Source: a virus
Strand: one strand, 5' to 3'
DNA length: 24,852 nucleotides
IMG/VR virus record: IMGVR_UViG_3300048925_000156
Location: 1-24,852 of that record
The position numbers were made by a program, and so were the translations under genes. This document shows positions 21,658 through 24,852 of the stretch, in pieces; within the stretch, counting starts at the first letter, position 1, and each line of letters opens with the position of its first letter. The notes below the pieces were generated by a model. The model did not search any database. It was given only the letters and a program-made list of their open reading frames with translations, and was not told where the DNA came from.

Positions 21658-23065
21658 CGTTTCCGCCTACTGGTGGCGCACTGGCCAGCTCTTCTTCGAT
21701 CTTCTCGTCGGTACGATCAGCTTCAAGAACACCGCCTTGACGCAGGTTTACCCGAACATCCGACTTCGCAATGAAGCCCTGCTGCCACAGTTGCACCTGG
21801 GCAAGGATGTCTTGCGCGGTCATCGTCTCGTCGAAGAACGACTGATTGAGCCAGAACACGGTACCCTTCTCGTCCGGCACATCCATCATGAAGCGCTCGG
21901 CGTCGAGGATGGCTCGCTTCAGTGCCTCGGATACGTTGCCGGCGATGGTGCCCAGCACGCTGTTGTCCGAGCTGTACCGGATTCGAACAGCCTCTGCCGT
22001 CTCGGCGCCGCTGCCCTTCTGGACGACACGGGCGCCGATCATCAGCATCTGCTCTTCCTTGTCCTTCATCAGGGTTCGGGCGAGCTGGGTTTCGGTGGCC
22101 TGCAACATGACCGCAGACCCGGACTTGCCGAGGTTGTGCCCGCGCCGTGAGCCGATGTGCATACCGTTCGGGTTCAGTTTCGCGAACTCGTCGGCTTCGA
22201 TGCTGGTGGTGATGAACAGTGTCGGCTGGCTGCTGATGAAGCCGCTCTCCTCCACCGTGGCGCTGTTGCCGTAGTGGAGGATGTTGACGTCGGCCAAGTC
22301 TTCCAGCGGCGACTTGTCGATACTGGCGTCGTTGTTCTGGGATCCGTAGAAGTTGAACGGAATGTGATCGAATGGCTGCCCAGATTTGTCGGTAGGCTGC
22401 GTCTCCTCGACGCTTTCTTGGCCTTCCTTGTAGACGCGCTGTACGTATGTCCCATCGACAAGCAACAGGACTCGGTTCTGCGTATACGTCTCGCGGGACA
22501 GATCGGTAGCGTTGAACTCAGACACGCACTCCCGCAGGTTCACGTACACCAAGCGCTTTACGCCGTCGATCACCTGCTCATCCCAGTCAATGATCGACAG
22601 AGCGTCGTAGTGGTGGATCAAGGCGCGCTTGGTGGCGAGATCAGCCATCGAGCTGACACCGCTTTCAGTGGCAACGGTCGGGAAGTCGACCAGAAAACCA
22701 CCTCGCCCGCTGTCCAGGCACTCGCCAACCGATTCCTTCGACAACTGCTCGAGGCTAGTGCCGTCGCCGCTGGCGTTCTCCTTCAGATACTCAACCGCGG
22801 TCGGCAGGGATAGTTCGGCAGTCTTGCGAAACACCGCCCCCATCAGGCCGGTGCGCGTGCGACCGGTGATGTTCAGGAACATTGCCCGCCTCTTGTACTG
22901 CTTGTACCGAGCCAGGTTCTCCGGTGATTTGTTTTCCGGGTCTGGCATCGGCAGATATTCGTCGTGCTTGCGCACCTCTCGCGCACCGGCGACGCAGCGT
23001 TTCACCAACTGCCAGCCAGGCAGGGCTTGTGCGTACTCTGCCCGGGGAGTGCTGAAATTCGCCAT
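21650..23065 (-). CDS. Portal protein, DUF4055-type
   Basis: 471 residues from ATG 23065, six bases after GAGG and 8 nt after the terminase stop; the frame is open to 23215 but that part overlaps terminase. It begins MANFSTPRAEYAQALPGWQL and has YKQYKRRAMFLNITGRTRTG, GGFLVDFPTVATESGV, and a long C-terminal helix with RTLMKDKEEQMLMIGARVVQ. These fit the DUF4055 portal group used by phages with MuF and Gp13-like capsids. It forms the dodecameric DNA gate. The Asp/Glu-rich C-terminus (EEELASAPPVGGNDE) is usual. Confidence 0.88.
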   Translation of the reverse strand: MANFSTPRAEYAQALPGWQLVKRCVAGAREVRKHDEYLPMPDPENKSPENLARYKQYKRRAMFLNITGRTRTGLMGAVFRKTAELSLPTAVEYLKENASGDGTSLEQLSKESVGECLDSGRGGFLVDFPTVATESGVSSMADLATKRALIHHYDALSIIDWDEQVIDGVKRLVYVNLRECVSEFNATDLSRETYTQNRVLLLVDGTYVQRVYKEGQESVEETQPTDKSGQPFDHIPFNFYGSQNNDASIDKSPLEDLADVNILHYGNSATVEESGFISSQPTLFITTSIEADEFAKLNPNGMHIGSRRGHNLGKSGSAVMLQATETQLARTLMKDKEEQMLMIGARVVQKGSGAETAEAVRIRYSSDNSVLGTIAGNVSEALKRAILDAERFMMDVPDEKGTVFWLNQSFFDETMTAQDILAQVQLWQQGFIAKSDVRVNLRQGGVLEADRTDEKIEEELASAPPVGGNDE

Positions 23066-23073
23066 GGATGGCC

Positions 23074-24561
23074 TCAGAAGCTGAATGTGACAGGAATGTG
23101 CGTGACTGCTACGCGCTTGCTCTTCGCGACCGCGAAGTAACGCCATGCATCCGCCGGGTGAGACGCCCAATCGTGAAGCGGCCGATCTTTCCAGCAGCCC
23201 TTCTTGTCGTCCCACTCTTTGCGGTAGTTCTCAAGGGCGGTGATGCCCTCCTCGCATTTCGCCTCGTCAAAGGCGCAGAGCCCGAGGATCTCTCGCGCCT
23301 GGTCGATGCCGTCGTCCACGCCGATCTTCGGCACGACCTGGAACGTCATGCGGTAGTGCTGGCCGTCGATCTCGTAGCCTTCGCGCGCCATTTCCCGGCG
23401 GGTCTTGGCATCGCTGCCGAACTCGCGGTTATCGATGTCGTGCGGCCCCCAGTGCTCGGAGTAGGTGTAGCCCTTGTCCTTGAGCACCTTCATGTAGTGC
23501 CGCAGGCCTTCCCCGCTGTTCTGGTAGAAGTCGATGACGTGGTACTCGTTGCCGACCTGGCGGACGAACCAGATAGCCGTGGAGTCGCCGACGCCGATGT
23601 CCCAGAAGGTCATCACCTGCAAGTGGCTGTTGTCTGGCAACGTGCCGATGCGCTGAGCTGCATAAAGCTTGGTGAACTGCTGAGCGTAGTAAGCGCCCTC
23701 GATCGACTGCTGGAAGGCTTCGGCCGGGATCGACGGGTACTCCCGCTTCATGTCGTCGCCGAGGGTCTTCTCCTTGGCGGCGTACCAGGCGCGCTGGCCC
23801 GGGCTCGTGACAATGCCGTGCTTTGCAGCCAACTCGTTGAAGTAGTCGGTCAGGCGCTGCGGGATGACTGCCTCAGCCGGGTCGAGCCAGTAGGCCTGAT
23901 TTTTCCACCAGCTGAAGAAGAAGAACTTCCAATCCAGCTTGCCCAGCGGCGTGCCGGACAGAAGTTGCTTCTCGGCGCTCTGCGAGTAGTCGAAGAAGTA
24001 GCCGGCCCTGCCCTCTGCCGTTGACTCGATGGTGACGAAACAGTCAGTTGCCACTGCCTCGAAGGCACCGGTGACGATCTCGCGGGCCTTGTGCGGAAAC
24101 TTGGCGCAGATCTTCCCGAACTCGGAGACGTGCAGATAACGCAGCGTGCCGCCCCGGAACGATGTACTGACGTAGAGTGAGCCGCCCTTGCTGAACACCA
24201 GCTCACCGGCCGAATCGTTGCTCGCAGGGTTCGCGGCGCGGATCTCTTTCGGCAGGTTGTCGTAGGCGTACTTCACTTTCTCCCGGAACAGGCGCTTGGC
24301 GTCGTTCAGGGTGTGGGCGATCAGTGCACACTTGGCCGACTCGAACAGAGCGGCGTCCAGTTGGATGATGCAGCACTCAGTGGTGAAGCCGAGCTGCCGA
24401 GCCTTCAGGATGATGTTCCGGGTGTGCATCCCGTCGAAGTATTCGATCTGCTCGTCCGTCATCCGGAAGCGGACTTTCTTGCCCTGCTTGTCGGTGATGA
24501 AGTACAGATTGTTCAACCGCCAACGCTTGTCCCGGAGCAGCTTCATGTGCTCGGGCTTCAT
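23074..24561 (-). CDS. Terminase large subunit
   Basis: 495 residues. The ATPase domain has a variant Walker A (KARQLGFTT, 53-61), Walker B YLHVSEFGK with acidic E147, and coupling motif TIESTAEG (177-184). The nuclease domain has D321 (TFWDIGVGDS), D375 (GPHDIDNREF) and D471 (HPADAWRYF), the RNase H-like metal triad. It translocates DNA through the portal and cuts it at headful or cos. ATG 24561 is one base from the small-subunit stop. All motifs are intact and length is normal. The C-terminal IPVTFSF follows the nuclease directly. Confidence 0.95.
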   Translation of the reverse strand: MKPEHMKLLRDKRWRLNNLYFITDKQGKKVRFRMTDEQIEYFDGMHTRNIILKARQLGFTTECCIIQLDAALFESAKCALIAHTLNDAKRLFREKVKYAYDNLPKEIRAANPASNDSAGELVFSKGGSLYVSTSFRGGTLRYLHVSEFGKICAKFPHKAREIVTGAFEAVATDCFVTIESTAEGRAGYFFDYSQSAEKQLLSGTPLGKLDWKFFFFSWWKNQAYWLDPAEAVIPQRLTDYFNELAAKHGIVTSPGQRAWYAAKEKTLGDDMKREYPSIPAEAFQQSIEGAYYAQQFTKLYAAQRIGTLPDNSHLQVMTFWDIGVGDSTAIWFVRQVGNEYHVIDFYQNSGEGLRHYMKVLKDKGYTYSEHWGPHDIDNREFGSDAKTRREMAREGYEIDGQHYRMTFQVVPKIGVDDGIDQAREILGLCAFDEAKCEEGITALENYRKEWDDKKGCWKDRPLHDWASHPADAWRYFAVAKSKRVAVTHIPVTFSF

Positions 24562-24562
24562 G

Positions 24563-24852
24563 TCAGGCGTCCTTCGATAGTTCGTCCATCATCTTCGAGA
24601 GTTCGTCGGCGTCATCCGTCTTCTCCTTCTCGTCCAGGCCAAATGCCTGACGCTCCAGAACCTGCAGGTTCTTCATTGCAGAGGAAAGCTGGAACAGTGT
24701 TTTGGAATTGCTGGGCAATGCCACGGCGGCGAGCATCGAGGCCCGGCGCATGCCGTTGTTGTCTTCTGAGGTTTCATCCTCGATCGCGTCTTCGATCTCT
24801 TCGCGGCGCTGGATGGTGGTCATCAGATCATCCATCAGCAGGTTCGCAAGGA
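24563..24852 (-). CDS. Terminase small subunit, 5' truncated by window edge
   Basis: The frame is open to the right edge, at least 95 codons; ATG 24835 is internal-looking because LANLL precedes it in frame and no ribosome binding site is evident. The visible part is acidic and helical (TTIQRREEIEDAIEDETSED, MKNLQVLERQAFGLDEKEK, DADELSKMMDELSK), as in C-terminal oligomerisation and large-subunit-binding regions. The DNA-binding N-domain would lie outside. Identity rests mainly on its one-base spacing from the large terminase. Confidence 0.75.
   Translation of the reverse strand, partial: LANLLMDDLMTTIQRREEIEDAIEDETSEDNNGMRRASMLAAVALPSNSKTLFQLSSAMKNLQVLERQAFGLDEKEKTDDADELSKMMDELSKDA

Noticed and set aside
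1-24852. CRISPR array, tRNA, rRNA, insertion sequence or integrase
   Set aside because: I saw no regularly spaced repeats, tRNA cloverleaf, transposase or recombinase motifs in the window.

Overview
The window is the structural and lysis half of a tailed, non-contractile (siphovirus-type, lambda-like) phage or prophage. Almost all of it reads on the minus strand, so the gene order runs from high to low coordinates. The GC-rich sequence, Shine-Dalgarno sites of the GGAG type, a canonical CTGT-N8-ACAG LexA box and the gene-family mix point to a gammaproteobacterial host, most likely Pseudomonas. That host call is inference, because no diagnostic host gene is present. I also cannot tell from this window whether it is an integrated prophage or a free phage genome.

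Layout in the direction of late transcription. Packaging and head: 3' end of the small terminase (24563-24852), large terminase (23074-24561), DUF4055-type portal (21650-23065), MuF/SPP1-gp7 minor head protein (20614-21657), scaffold (19291-20001), major capsid (18310-19278), a coiled-coil protein with a HeH-like C-terminus (17678-18259). Neck: DnaT-like adaptor-position protein (17248-17637), stopper-position protein (16885-17244), gp10-like protein (16310-16885), DUF4128-like tail terminator (15918-16313). Tail: tube protein with a C-terminal BIG2 Ig-like domain (14095-15255), tail assembly chaperone G with a lambda-type -1 frameshift giving G-T (13284-14014), tape measure (9137-12058), two distal/hub-region proteins (8534-9118, 7932-8534), a DUF6950-like cysteine-hydrolase-fold protein (7531-7929), gpJ-like central tip protein (4490-7534), two related small tip proteins (4140-4493, 3481-4143), tail fibre (2232-3455) and fibre chaperone (1807-2220). 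Lysis: SleB-type cell wall hydrolase (1323-1748) and nested Rz/Rz1 spanins (808-1323, 867-1079). No holin is visible.

Superimposed on this ordinary late operon are accessory 'moron' genes, most of them antisense to it. A coiled-coil gene sits under a near-ideal SOS box (463-807). A small HTH protein has a palindrome over its promoter (20200-20595). A membrane-anchored unknown lies at 15369-15914. A retropepsin-like aspartic protease (12625-13101) is divergent from a secreted periplasmic protein (12128-12478), and both are wedged between G-T and the tape measure. Three antisense genes end 0-18 nt from the stop codon of a late gene. Minus-strand intrinsic terminator hairpins lie just upstream of the ribosome binding sites of the scaffold, tube, tape measure and hydrolase genes. 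Three of those four are at accessory-gene junctions. Late expression must therefore read through them by antitermination, restart, or tolerate polarity. The left edge holds a partial unknown gene (1-226) and a palindromic element (352-377).
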